Shown piece by piece: positions 1 through 12,237 of a stretch of 64,000 nt of DNA. The DNA comes from Lanius collurio. Taxonomy: Eukaryota > Chordata > Aves > Passeriformes > Laniidae. Made by a program: the position numbers and the translations under genes. Location: assembly GCA_020086605.1 (NCBI GenBank), contig JACBWW010000004.1, positions 43,129,770 to 43,193,769 on the forward strand, written 5' to 3'. The notes under the pieces were generated by a model. The model was not told where the DNA came from. It saw only the letters and a list, made by a program, of their open reading frames with translations, and made no database searches. Positions within the stretch are counted from its first letter, which is position 1, and each line of letters starts with the position of its first letter.

Positions 1-3000
1 AAGTTGCTCCAAGACGGCAAAGCTCAGGTGAAGAAGCTCTTCTCTTAGGGGCAGTTCACTTGGAAAGGTCTCAGCCAGGAGGATGAAGGCCACCAAGGTT
101 GTTTGTTAGGTGATTACAGTAAATTATATGCAGCAGGGATGGAGATTCTGGGTTAATTTAAACAAGGGCAGCAGAGGAAGCCTCTTTGCTCAATCTGTGA
201 GTTTCCTTTTTTTTTTGTTTTGTACCATACGCAAGCCATGTATTAATCAGCAATAGCACGTAGCCCAGCTTGCTCAATTTACTAATATTTATATCTGACT
301 AAGACTCTTTTTTCCTGAGAAGCATGAAAGGTCTCATCCCACTGACTCAGTGTGTTACCATTACATGTTGTAAACTGCTGCAGACAGTCATGGAGCAGTT
401 GTGAGGGGCTGGGAAGAAAAGATGTCATTTCCCGTAAGCCAGTCCTTGGCTGCGCTCGGCAGCAGACAGCCAAATAAGGGTGGGAATGTGCCAAATCAAA
501 CCTGCTTAGGAGGACTCCAGGCCCTTAAGTTCCATACTGGGATTAAAAACTGGGGGGAGAGGGGCTGTTTTGCTCTCTCTTCCCAGCAGCCTGGGCATGA
601 CTGCATGTGTAGTGTGTTCACCATTCTGGGACAATGTGTAGGTGTTTAGTCTGGTTACTAATACAAAAATGGGAAAAGAAGTCTTGTGTTATCTGGCCTT
701 TTGAGCTATTGGTTCCCCTCCTAACACACATATCTTTGAGCCTCTTGGCCCAATTTCAAGCCCATTTGGCAGAAATACAACAAGTAGAATGCTGCTGCAA
801 GGTCCTTGTGTAGCTTAGCCCAGCTTGGAGGAGCCTGGATGCATCTTCATGCAGGTGAGGAAGGTGTTGACCCCACAGGCTGGGTTTGGTCCAGGACTGC
901 TGTTTAGATGCTGGTAGACCTCTATACAGCCTGTTCTCATGATCACCTTCACAAAGCAGCTTGCTGAGCATCATGGTGGATCCATGAATACCCCGAGATG
1001 TCAGTGGGGAGGAGAGAGTCCCATAGCCTGGCTGCCATGGGACCCATGGTGACTGAGTACTTCCACTTCTGCCAAGGGATTGCAAAGCCCAGCCAGTGGC
1101 TTGCCAAGCACTGCCCTGAACTATGAGGTTATATACTGACCCCTATGAATGCCATCCACATTTTCTCATGTCCAATGAGCTCAGGAGATGGTTTAGGCTG
1201 CAGCTCACAAGTTTAAAATGATGGGACATTCCCCCGCTGAAGCATTCAACTTCCCATAGTAAGTCTGTTGGGACAAATATTTGGGATATCTTTATTTTTC
1301 AGCAGCAGTAATAAATGTCTGAGGCCTCAGCCTGGGCTGACACTGATGAGCTCTTTGCATAGGAAGTCCCTGGTGGTTTCAGCTCATGCCATTCAGCCTG
1401 ACATTGCCTGCCTGCTGCCAGACTTTTATTGCCCTGCTGTGCTACAGCAATGGCTTTTACCAGTGATTGTGAAGGGCCAAGCCTTGCAGAAAAGGCTGAC
1501 ATCACATACTGAAGGTCACTGCTCCACATTACCTGTCCTTTCGAAATCGGCCGAGATCCGGGAAGTGGCTCTTACCCGTCTTTGTCCTGTCTTTATCCGT
1601 GTGTGGAGACTGTGGCAGGTCCAGCCCTGACAAGTGTCAGGATGTCCTGTGTCACACAGGCGTCAGCGTGACCCGTGTCCTCACGTGGCTCTCCTGACAG
1701 CACAGGATTGAGCTCCCAGCTTGGCGCATCCTCCTGCCCCCACATTCTGATTTTTGTCTATTTTTTTTTAAACTGTGTATAAACTTTTAGAGTAAACATT
1801 GAAAAGGATCACAGGACTGCCTAACCACAACATGAGCAAACTTTAGGGAGCTGGAGGGAATATAAGGTCATGGTACTGTCCAGCTTTGGGATGTTTCCTG
1901 TCTCCAAGAGGGCTGGGAAGCCATCACAAAGAAACTCCTCCAGTGCATCCCTCCCAGCAGTGGCCAGGGCCGGGCTGTGGGAAGTAGCTGAAGGGGAAAG
2001 AGCATCCTTTCCCTCCTGCACAGCTGCGGTGTGTGTGGCAGGCCAGGTGGTAGAGCTGATACTGTGTTTCACATTGTGCTTTTCTGCACTGTATCAGGTG
2101 TGAAAGGAAGCAGTTTGATGAGGGTTTAGGATTTTTTTCTGTCTGTCCTCTCCCGAGGTTTTTACCTCCTTGCCAGTGTTTCCACTGCTGTGATCTTTAT
2201 CTGCTACCATTATCCTGCTGCTCCCCCACTAAACCTGTGCCCATGGCCAGGTCTCTGCTGGTGCAGCAGCAGGAGCTGAGGATGCCCTGTTCCTTGGCTG
2301 GCAGTGCTCAGGAAGGCTGTGGATTAAAATGCCAAAAATACCCTCTAGGCATCAGCTTCAGGTCTTTCAGTGAAATCTGAAAGCCATGGGAGAGAAAAAA
2401 AATCCTAAAAACATGGGATAGAATGGAGAACGGGAATCAGCAATGTGTATTTTCCCAGTTCTGATTGGTTTTCCCAGGTCTAACCTGTGGCTGATTTGTT
2501 TCCCTACTCCAGCCATAAAATGGTTTGGGGTGAGTTCAGCAGTCCTGAGCTGTGGACGTCAGTGTTTGTAAACTCCGTGTGCCTCCCAATTTGTTCCTGT
2601 CCTTTGCCTTGTGGCTCATGCAGCAGGAATAGCAGGAGTCTGCTTGCTCCTCGAGTTAATATTTGCCAATGGGGCTAAAATGTAAAAGTCAAACTTTCTT
2701 CTTTCCTGCTGGTTACTCAGCCCACCTCATGTTCAAACACCTGGCCCCACCTGGGCAAATATTTGTAATGAGTAGCTCAGGGCATGTCCCACCAGGCTGA
2801 GAGCTGGGGCTGGGACTGGGCGAGCATCAGTGATGCTGTTACTCTCCTGTGGGTGGTCCCTGTGCCACTTGGCTGAGCTGGGAGGGATGAAAGGGAAATC
2901 CTAAGCCATGAAAAGCTGAGGATTCGATATTTCTTTTATGCTCTGTTAGAGAAACTACAATTCGGTGGCAGGAAGAAAGGGGTTTGAAGAAACCTCTGTG

Positions 3001-6000
3001 TTTTTTGTGGAGGGAGCAAAAAGCCAGTGTTTTAGGAGATGGGTTTGAGCCTGGTGGCCTGGTGGCCCAGGGCAGTGTGGGAGCCCAGTGACTGCAGCCT
3101 TTACGAGTGGAAAAAAAGATGAAGTGAGAAAGTTTGTGATAAAGCAGGGAGGCAGTTAAGAGGAGGAAATGAGGGTGCTTGGCACTTAACCTTGGCCAGG
3201 CTCTGCTCCCCAGGGACGAGCCAAAAATAGATTTCCCTGGAGGCAGGGCAGCCAGCACCCAGGGTAAAGCTCCTGAATGATGAGTTAGGGGGATGCAGTC
3301 ATGGCACAGAGGATCAAGAGAGAGCAGGACAGAGATGTTATGCTCAGCCAAGGGCATCCTGCTGCTTTACTGTGGGGCAGCTTTATTCTCCATTCCCAGG
3401 GGTTTTTCCTGGAACCCGAACCCCTTATTTTCCCCTTTCCACATCCTCTGTCAGCTGAGTGGGGCTCTCCAGTGTCTGATAGAGCTGCAGGAGGGGAAGT
3501 TATTTGCATTGGTCTGAAAACTCAGGACCTTTCTAATGCTGTGTGATAGCTTAAAACACAGAAACCCCTTTCCTGTGGGGTAATCGCTGAGAGCTGGCTG
3601 GGACAAATATCACGAAAGTTTAGCTATTAATCCCAAATTACTGGTGTCCTTTAGAAGAGGGGTCTTTTCTTCAGCCAAGGACAGGTGACCCTGACCTATT
3701 TACCACTCACAATGGGTTTATCTGAGCTTCTCTGGAGGTGTTGTAACCAGGGCTGCTACAGCAGGGATAAACTGCTTTAAATTCCTTGTTTCCTCAATCC
3801 ATTTATCAACTATCAGACATTTGAAGTATGGAGCCATGCTGGCCTTTGGAGCCCGGAAATTACCTCCAAACGGAGCAAAACGAGTTAAATGGCTTGGCAG
3901 GTAGCCAGGATGACTAAGCCATTCTTCCAGCCTTACTGGAGCAGGAGTCAGGCATGGAACCGGACACATTTCCCATAATTGGAAAGCCTTGGTCAGAACT
4001 GCAGAACTTGGATCTGTGGCTGCAGCAAAAGCCCTGGTGGGCTGTGAGGGACCAGAGAGGCCACGGGCAGGATAGCTCCAGAAGTGAGGTGCATGGCCAT
4101 GGCTGTGCCTGCTGTGCAAGAGCAGTAACCAAAGGACACAAATAGCAAATCATGCATTTGGCCAAAATACTGGAAAACGAGGCTGGAGTTTCCGACACAG
4201 ACACTGCCAGCCCCCTGTCATTGCCAAGGCCTTCTAAAAGGACTTTTTGGACTCCCACAGGCACATCTCCAGCCTTAACTTTCCTCATGAGACCTTGAAG
4301 TGAGAAGCTATGTGAGAGCAGGAGGAAAAATGTTTGATTTCAGCGAGTTCATCCCCTTTCTTCCTGCCACGAAGGACAGGACTTATCTGTGGCCACTCCA
4401 GCAATGTGTGACAACAACTGAGCACGCTGTGGGAGCCATGTGGGTGCTACAGCACCCACAGCTCATTTAACCACCCATTTAACCACCCTGTTGGCGCCAC
4501 TTGGCCCATGGCACCACTGAAACCCATCATCACCACTGGATGCTGCTGGGAAATGGGCACTGGAAGAAGAAAACCAGCACCCCCTGGGCTGGTCCCCTGG
4601 GCGGAGGTGTCCATGGCACTGGGATTTTTGGCTCTGACTGGCCTCTGAGCACATTTCTTTGCAGCACACCCAGCCCACAGCCTCTCCCATGGCTGATAAA
4701 GAGCTTGACCTTTATCTTTGGTGACTCACAGCTGCTCCTGTTTCACTTGCCTGTCAAGGGCTGGTTGCCTCCTCCATGGGAAAACTCTTTGAGTGCTGAC
4801 CAGGGGCAGGAGAAGCACAACCACACCTGCCCCCAGAAATCCCCTTTAGTCACAGCCATCCTGCCACTTAGGCCCTTTGGTGCCTCACTCGCTGCTTCTG
4901 CTACTCCTCTCATGGTGCGAAGCCAGGCTGTAACGATGACGGCTGCTCACAGATGAGGATGAGGATGGCCTGCCCCAAGGGAAGTGCAGCTGCTCAGTGC
5001 TGCTGGCACACAGCACCCTGTTCCCCAGCCTGAACTGCAGGAAGGAGGGTTTATTTTCATTCTCCACCAGCAGTTGCTGCATGTCATCTTGGATCAAGTG
5101 ATTGTTCATCCAACAGTAATGAGGGAAGAAAGGGGGAAAAGGCCCTCATCTTGTGAGAAAGCTGGGTACTGGGATGGAGAAGCAGCTGTCCCCGTGGGAG
5201 CAGACTGCATTTCTCTGGGAGATAACAGGTTGTGGGTCACTGTAAAACAGTCCCCTCCACAAACCAGGCTGTGATAGATGATAGCTTTTGTCGACCCCAG
5301 GGCAAAGGAAGTGGGAAGGCAGGGAGGAGGTTTGTGCTTGTAGGGGGCTGGCAGGGAGCCTGCAGTGGAATCTTAGCCCCAGCCTTCAAAGGGAGGAGGC
5401 AGCTGGCTCAGTGCTGACTGTCCCAGCTCCCACCTGGGTGTTTAGAAAGGCAGGTTTCGCTTCTCCCTGGGTAAAGGCGACCTTGTTCTCCCATCTGGCT
5501 CAGGGCTGGGGTGGCTGGCCGGCAGCAGGGGTGACTCAGCCTGCCCACGCAGCAGCCTCCAGCCAGCTCCAGCTATATCTGCCGAGCAGGTGAACTGATC
5601 ATTGCTCACAAGGCCCTTGGACTTTGCCCTCTTTCCCTTTTCTTCCCTTTTCTTCTGCCCTTGCCCTCCCTGGAGCCACACTCTGCCAAGTGCCCTGGCC
5701 ACTTGCCTGCCTGCTCTGTGGGCACCGATGGCCTTGGCAGCCTGGCCATGCCCAGCCAGCAGATCAGTGGTCCCGGGGCCACCTGGCCCTGCAAGCCAAG
5801 GGCAAGCCCAGCTGGGGCGGAGGGAGCGCCAAAGGCACAGTGCAGCCGCAGAGCCGCCAGCTTTTTGTCTTAATGATTTTTTATCTCTGTCAAGAGGAAG
5901 TCATAAAGAGATTACATTTTATTGAAACATGATGAGGAAGGACATCCCAGCACATGGAACCAAGTCAAGGCCAAAGCTCCGGCTTCCTGGCTGCCAGAGA

Positions 6001-6245
6001 GAGCAATAAAACAGAGAGACTCAGCCGGCAGCTCGAGCCCTGCAATTATCCCTGCTTCCCAAGGCAGATTTCTTCCATGTGCCTCCATTTTTCCCACTCC
6101 AGTCATGCTTTAGGACAGACAGACAAGGTGGTGTCTACAGGAAAAATGAACACGTGAGCTGGGTGGGTCAGTCCCACCTTGGTGCTCACTGCTTGGGGCA
6201 TAGGAAAGGTGTTCCTATCATAGGGCAGCTGCCTACTGCTATGCA
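1..6245. other. Intergenic DNA, no gene recognised
   Basis: No stretch on either strand reads like a known protein with flanking splice sites. Open frames here are short or compositionally driven by GC-rich sequence; the longest is 172 codons, minus strand, 2839-3357, with no recognisable domain. In mammals PHLDA2 lies on this side of NAP1L4, but no PHLDA2-like PH-domain frame is visible, so it presumably lies further left. Confidence 0.6.
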
Positions 6246-6340
6246 TAAAATATATAAAAAAATAAAATAAAATACAATAAAATAAAATAAAATATAAAAT
6301 AAAATAAAATAAAATAAAATAAAATAAAATAAAATAAAAT
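6246..6340. repeat. (AATAA)n pentanucleotide microsatellite
   Basis: About 95 bp of nearly pure AATAA/AAAAT units with a few interruptions near the left end. The plus strand therefore carries many overlapping AATAAA hexamers. No retroposon body is recognisable beside it. Confidence 0.93.
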
Positions 6341-6570
6341 GTAAAACCAGCTCCCAACTGTGGCTCTGCTTTAGCTTTCAGACACTCATCCCACCCCTGC
6401 AGCTCCTCCTGCCAACAAGCACCCAGTACTTTATCCAGGAGGCGTTTCTGGCTGGTGCAGTACAAGAGGAGGGCTTGGTTTGGCTTCGGAGGGCTTTTTG
6501 GGGTTGGGGTTGGTTGTGTTTTTTTTGTTTTAAGCTATTTGCTGCCCCTTTGATCTGCTGGCTCTGACAC

Positions 6571-6577
6571 AAAAGAA

Positions 6578-6608
<31 letters not shown>

Positions 6609-6621
6609 AAAAAAAAGAAAA
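6571..6621. repeat. Interrupted poly(A) tract
   Basis: Adenine runs of 14, 12 and 13 bases are separated by single guanines, forming an almost pure purine tract. It could be a simple repeat or the decayed tail of a retroposon reading on the plus strand; the upstream 150 bp does not resemble a known element to me. Confidence 0.85.
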
Positions 6622-7162
6622 GCTGATTGCAGCTTGCCTGGGGGTGCGGGGGCAAGATATACAATTGCCAGCAGCGTGACTGGGAGGCATCTGGCTCCCA
6701 TCTGCTCCTGCCAGTCAGCCCAGAGCCCCCATGAAGACCTCCCAGCCCAGGGGGATGAGGGAAGAGCCCCCGAAAACCCTACTGCACCCCATACCCTTTG
6801 TGCCGCTGACAAATTCGAAGGGGGTCGGTTCCCCCTCCCCTGCACCAACACCCCCTCTAATTAAAAATTGAAATCATGTAATTGCCTGTTCATTAAAGCC
6901 AATTAAAGCCCGGCTGACAAGGGAGGAGGCGGCACATTTTGCAACTTGCCGCGGAGATGAGAAAGAGCACTCCGCAATTACGGTGTCTGTTTGCTCTGCC
7001 TTCCCCCAACGTCTTTATCAGGGCTGGCTTTGAAATCGGACCCGCAGTGGGATGGTGCTGGCGGGTGCCTCGCACCCAGCAAAACCCCGCGTACTGGTCG
7101 GGCTGGGTGCTGGGAGAGGCTGCTGCACATCGCGGTGGGAAAGGGAGGTCGGGCTGCCTCCT
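6622..7162. other. Intergenic, with a possible conserved non-coding block
   Basis: No gene is recognised. The part from about 6860 to 7030 contains clustered homeodomain-like ATTA/TAAT cores and lacks simple repeat structure, the look of a conserved non-coding element. That is inference from composition only. Confidence 0.3.
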
Positions 7163-7216
7163 CTCCTTCCTCTTCCTCCTCTCCTTCCTCTTCCTCCTCT
7201 CCTTCCTCTGCCTCCT
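7163..7216. repeat. 18-bp polypyrimidine minisatellite, three units
   Basis: Three head-to-tail copies of CTCCTTCCTCTTCCTCCT lie at 7163-7180, 7181-7198 and 7199-7216; the third differs by a single T-to-G change. One strand is all pyrimidine apart from that base, so open frames through it encode Ser/Pro- or Glu-rich peptides that are not genes. Confidence 0.92.
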
Positions 7217-9680
7217 CCTGCCCGGCACCCGCAGAGGACGCCAGGTGTGGAGGAAGGATGCTCAGGGGGATGAGGGGTGAAGAACAAGACTGGGGGCAGC
7301 ATTCCTTGTGCCAAGCTGTGCCAGGGGCTTGCTGGAGCTGGATGACTACTGCAGCTCTGTATTTTGGTCTCCACCTCCTGGGCATGTTTCAAAGTCATGG
7401 CCGTGTCTTTGCCAGGGCCAGGAGCACCCCCTAAAGTGCTTGGTTTTGGGAATGGTGCTGACCTCATGCTGCGAGGTGGGATGAATGTTCAGAGTGCTGC
7501 TCCTTTGCTGTCCCCTGCCATAACAGCAATCAGCTCCCAGGGATTCAGTCCCAGGGTATTTATTTGCAGCCTCTTTGGCCTGACTGGGGGAAAGGGACCG
7601 AAACACCTGTTCCCCAGAAGGTGCAAGATGAAGCTGGGGGTGGAGGGAACGAGGGCTCCGTCTCCTCTTCTCCTTAGCCGGGAGAGCCCAACACCAGCCA
7701 AACCATCTCTGTGACCTCAGGAGTTTCCAGCCAAAGCAGCTCCCAGTGCAGAGCAGAACACACATGGAATGCTGCGGTGCTGCTGCTCCAGATGCCAGCT
7801 CCGTGATTTACCCCGGTGCTGCCCGGCTGTGAAACGCCTGAGCAAGCAGCCCTTGCAAACGCTTTATTGCACACACGCTCTTGCCTACGTTTTGACCTGA
7901 ACTGTGCTTATTAACCTTTGTCTTTTTTTTTTTTTTTGGTTTAATAACAGTCCAGTGTTCTTTGTAGGCAATCTGTCTTCAAAGATGTCCTTTTTGATCT
8001 TCTCATAGGCTAAGCAACAATTCATCCTATATAAATCTCAGATTGAAAGTACATGATTTGTTTTTCCCTGCTTTTTTGAAGCGGTAAGAGATGAAACGGC
8101 TCAGGGGAATGTCAGCAGCAGTTATATCTTAATTGTTTTTTCTCTGCATCAAAACGCCCTGAACTATTCACTTGTATGCAGGAGCTCTGCATGACCTCTA
8201 CAGCAAGTGCTGTAACTCCCCTAACAAGTTATATCCCATCGCCGACTTCAGCAGTTGGCTTTGGTAGGAGCTCCAATACTCACTTTTCACCCAGCCTTCC
8301 TTCTCTCACACTCTTTCCGTTCAGGCAAATCAAAGAGTTTGGAATGTGCCTTAAGTCAGGAGCATGAAAAGGAAAATGGAAGACCAGATAGCTGGGTTAA
8401 GTAAAAAAAACAGTATAAAAAGAGGCAAAAATAAAATAAAAAAATCCCTACCTCCTCCTAAGTGCGACCTTAACAGAGCTGATCAAATAGACATTAATGC
8501 TATAAAGACCTAAGCAAGTTCTCATTTATCACTAAAAGATGGATTCAAAAACCAGAGTGAATTTACTTTGTAGAAAGATCAGTTTAACAGCTCACAAGGA
8601 ATATTTGTGAGTGTAAATATTTGCATTAATGATAGACCAGACCATCCGTTGCTGTTTGGTTTCGGGGCAAATTACTATTTTTTTTGTTACCCTCCTTTGA
8701 GTTGTGATGAATAATGAGTGAATTCCTTTCCTCACTGTTTCCCTTCTCTTCAGCCCTTTTTCTCATGCTGGGATGGGTCTAGTATGGGTTATATCTGCCT
8801 TGCAGATGCTGGGGTCAAGCAAGGATGTGGGGGCGAGCCAGCAAGAGGCCACAGCATCACTGGCGATGCTCTTTCGGGAAAGGAAACTTTGCTGGGAGGG
8901 ATCCTTTTTGCAGTGGGGGACTGTTACCAGAGAGGCTCATAGAAGCCAGGAGGCTGTGAGGCGCAGAGCTGGCAACTGCAGCACAGGCTCACTGGGTTGT
9001 ATTAACCTGGTTTGGCATCCCCACACGGTGTCCAAATTCCCACGGTAAAATCCGTAGGGTAAGGCAGCTTGTGCAAGAGGCGAGCGCTGCTGGGTGGAGC
9101 GAGCGTTTTCGCTTGTGTAATGGTGAGGTGAACAAGCAGAGAGGAAAGCCAGTCTGGAAAGAAAAGCTGGCACTTGACAAACTGCTCAATCTTCATTCAC
9201 ATGATGCCTCATTAACAGTGCACAGGCTTGGATTTTTTTAAATTTTTTTTTCCTTTTCTTTTTCTTGGATGCTTGTCAAAACCAGAGTGACTTAGGGCAT
9301 CTATTGTTTAGGATTCATGGCCCTGGACTGTGAGAGGCTGGTGGTATTTGGGACAGCAATATGAGCAAATGGAAAAAAAAACTTCCTGCTATTAGTGTGA
9401 TGACTGTAAACCATTTGAGACAGGGAGGATGAAGGTTCTTCCATGCACAGGTCACAGCTACTGCAACAGGGCTGCTTGCACACTGATTTGTAGTGAAAAA
9501 CATGGACAACAAAGGTAAAAACTGTGAGGACTTCAGCTTAAGGGGAGGAGTCCTGAAGAGATATTGAGAGTTCCCTGTGGACTATAATTGGGGAATAATA
9601 TAGGTATTTATCCTTGGGGAGAGGCAGAGGATAAAGAAGCATGAATGAAGCACTATTTTTTTTTATGTATTCCCATTTGT
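7217..9680. other. Intergenic DNA with AT-rich blocks
   Basis: No coding exon is recognised. A T15 run lies at 7923-7937. The blocks at about 7900-8170 and 8450-8700 are AT-rich, non-repetitive and dense in ATTA/TTAAT-type cores, so they are possible regulatory DNA. No RNA gene was recognised. Confidence 0.4.
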
Positions 9681-10004
9681 CATAGACTCAGAATGGTTTG
9701 GGTTTGAAGGGACCTTAAAGACCATCTTGTTTCAACCCCCCTGCCATGGGCAGGGACACCTTCCACTAGATCAGGTTACTCAGAGCCCCATCCAGCCTGG
9801 CCTTGAACACTGCCAGGGATGGGACATTCACAATTTCTCTGGGCAACGTGTTGCAGTGCCTCACCACCCTTACAGTAAAGGATTTCTTCCTAGTATCTGA
9901 TCTAAATCTGCTCTTTCAGTTTGAAGCTACTGTCCCTTGTCCTGTGAGTGTGTCTTGTAAATAGTCCCTCTGCATCCTTCCTGTAGGCTCAACTGGAAAG
10001 GCTG
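9681..10004 (-). mobile_element. CR1-type LINE fragment (3' end)
   Basis: The plus strand reads as the reverse complement of a CR1 3' end: an imperfect CATAGA...GAATGGTTTGGGTTTGAAGG start, then the typical 'gaccttaaagaccatc', 'ccctgccatgggcagggaca', 'ggccttgaacactgcc' and 'ggatttcttcctag' blocks. The element is therefore in minus orientation and 5'-truncated, as most CR1 copies are. Many substitutions indicate an old insertion. No open reverse transcriptase frame is present. Confidence 0.93.
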
Positions 10005-12237
10005 TTTCCTGAGCTAGAATTGTTTCCAGCAGAGCTGCAGCAAAGATGCTTCAGAGAGAGGTGCACATTTCAAGCACAAGTTCATGAGGTTGTGGTACCA
10101 CAGTGCAACATCAGGCAGCCAAGGCCGCATGTCACATCTTGAACTCACCTCTGCATCACTGAGCTCACAGGGAGCGAGCAATTTCCTCGTGCTGAACTAG
10201 TCTGACCTCTTCTTACAGGTCCCTCTGCAGCGTGGGGCTCCTCTGGACTGCGCTGTGCTGAGCTGGCTTCCCAGTGAGACCTCATTTGCTTGAGGAACTG
10301 CCGGCAAGGCAGCATTTAACTGAGCGTGAATCTATTACAAGTCTCCTTTATTTTAAAACAGGAAAAGCTTGTTTAATGAGGAGAGTGGAAACATAGAGAG
10401 ACCATTATAATTTTTCCACTTACCACAACTCCTAACCAAATAGCAAACCCCAAATAACTGAACATACTGAAATTGAACCGAAAGCTCTGTTATCCCAAAT
10501 ACCAAACTTTCAGGAAGGTATGGATGCTGTGCTGAGTACTGAGAAACCACAGGCTGTCCCTGAGTTTCAGCTGGCAGCAGAGTGTTTGCCATTTGTTCCT
10601 GTATCAGAGAGGGCAGCACACTACCTCCAAGGCTCTCTTCCTAGACAACCCAGGCATTGAGAGGCTGTTAATCACACTGCATCCTGACACGCCAGATGAA
10701 TTTCTCTTGGGAGTATTTCCAGTTGCTTCAACTTTCAGGCCAGAACTGGCATTTTTTCCTCCCTCAAATGAGAAGCCACCAACATGAAGGCTGCATTACC
10801 AAAGCGTGTTCCCATGGACTGAACTTCAGGGTTTTTATCAGGGTACTGAGATGGCAATCAGGCATGGAGGCACATAAGACTTTTTGCTATCACCTCACCA
10901 TTTAAAATAATTCCCACTAGCTCCGCATGGGGAATTCAGGTGTCTCAAGGCCCAGTCTTCAAAACACACCAATATTAAAAAAAAAAAAAAATTCCATTCA
11001 AACAATAACTTGTGGGTTTTTGCACACCCACACTCCTTGTATATACCAGCCACCCTCAATTTATCGGGCCATGACATTCTGCCTACCACCTCATCAGTTC
11101 TTCATACTCGGTTCTGTTAGAGGAATAAGCTGTACAGGTACCAGTTGATTTCCTGTAGACAAAGTCTGTAAGTGAAAGCAGAGAAGTCTAAGAATTGCTC
11201 ATCCCTGCCCTTATCAGTGAGATCTGCAAGGGGAAGAGCACGGCTGGGTTTTGACAAGATCTGTTTTCTATTAGGCTGTGGCAACCAGCATTAACTCTGC
11301 TTGAACGAATCCCAGCTCAGCTTTCCCATCGCTTTCCCTAGGATGAACATCTTGCCAGGCAGCTTCATTACCCACCCATCTCATTTGGCTCCCTAGATGC
11401 TGGCACATTTGCTCCACATGTTCTGGAATTTCCCGTTTTCTCAAAATTAAAGTCAGCCTTTCAGGATTCATGCACATAAATTACTTTGGTGTGCTAATTT
11501 GCAGATGTTTATCTCCAGGTAGCAGCACTCCCGTTTAACCATATAGTGGAAAGTACTGCTTGAGGAGGGGGAACAATTATTCAGTTTCTTCCAATATAGA
11601 GAAACACACCAGGTCAAATCTCTGTTTGAAATCCCTGGCACTGTGATGAGCCAGTCTACACATGGGCAAGCTCCATTTGTCATTCCTGCCCTTGCCAGAC
11701 ATGTCTTCACACTGCTCTCCTTGCCTGCCATAGTGCACTGCAGAGTAGTAGGTTACAAAATCTCATTTTTAAAATAAAGCCCAGAACCTATCCCTATTCC
11801 TGCCTTCTTTCCTCATTCCTGCCTTAACACGATGGCACCTGAGCCTTAGTGTTACATTTTCTGACTGTGAGGTCAGATGTAGGAGTACCTTAACATTCAT
11901 AAACCTGTTTGGCCCCCAGCACCTCATTCAATCCCTGACCAAAGTGCACGGATCATGTGGAATCTTGTAATGATGCTGCCTCCCTAAAAACCCCAACTCC
12001 TACAAAAGATGCCAGACTGTTTGCTTGCAAATTGAGCAAGTTTGTTCTGATTTACATCAAAGAACTGTGCACTGCAATATTTACAAGGGCTCCTGTTCTG
12101 GCTTTTGGCAAAGGCAGATGTTGAGCCAGGAGCTGTATGGCCAAACAGCTGGAATGTGCTATGTTAAACACTCCACCATTCACAACAGGATGTCCATTTC
12201 TCTCCTGGGAAGCATTAGGGACCAGACAGGCACCACC
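10005..12237. other. Intergenic DNA between CR1 fragment and NAP1L4 3' end
   Basis: I see no gene, RNA gene or recognised repeat apart from a 14-base A run at about 10978-10991. Open frames are below 90 codons and unlike known proteins. Confidence 0.5.

Noticed and set aside
2839..3357. 172-codon minus-strand open frame
   Set aside because: No recognisable domain, low-complexity Ser/Pro/Leu composition, no splice or promoter context; opposite frames are equally open.
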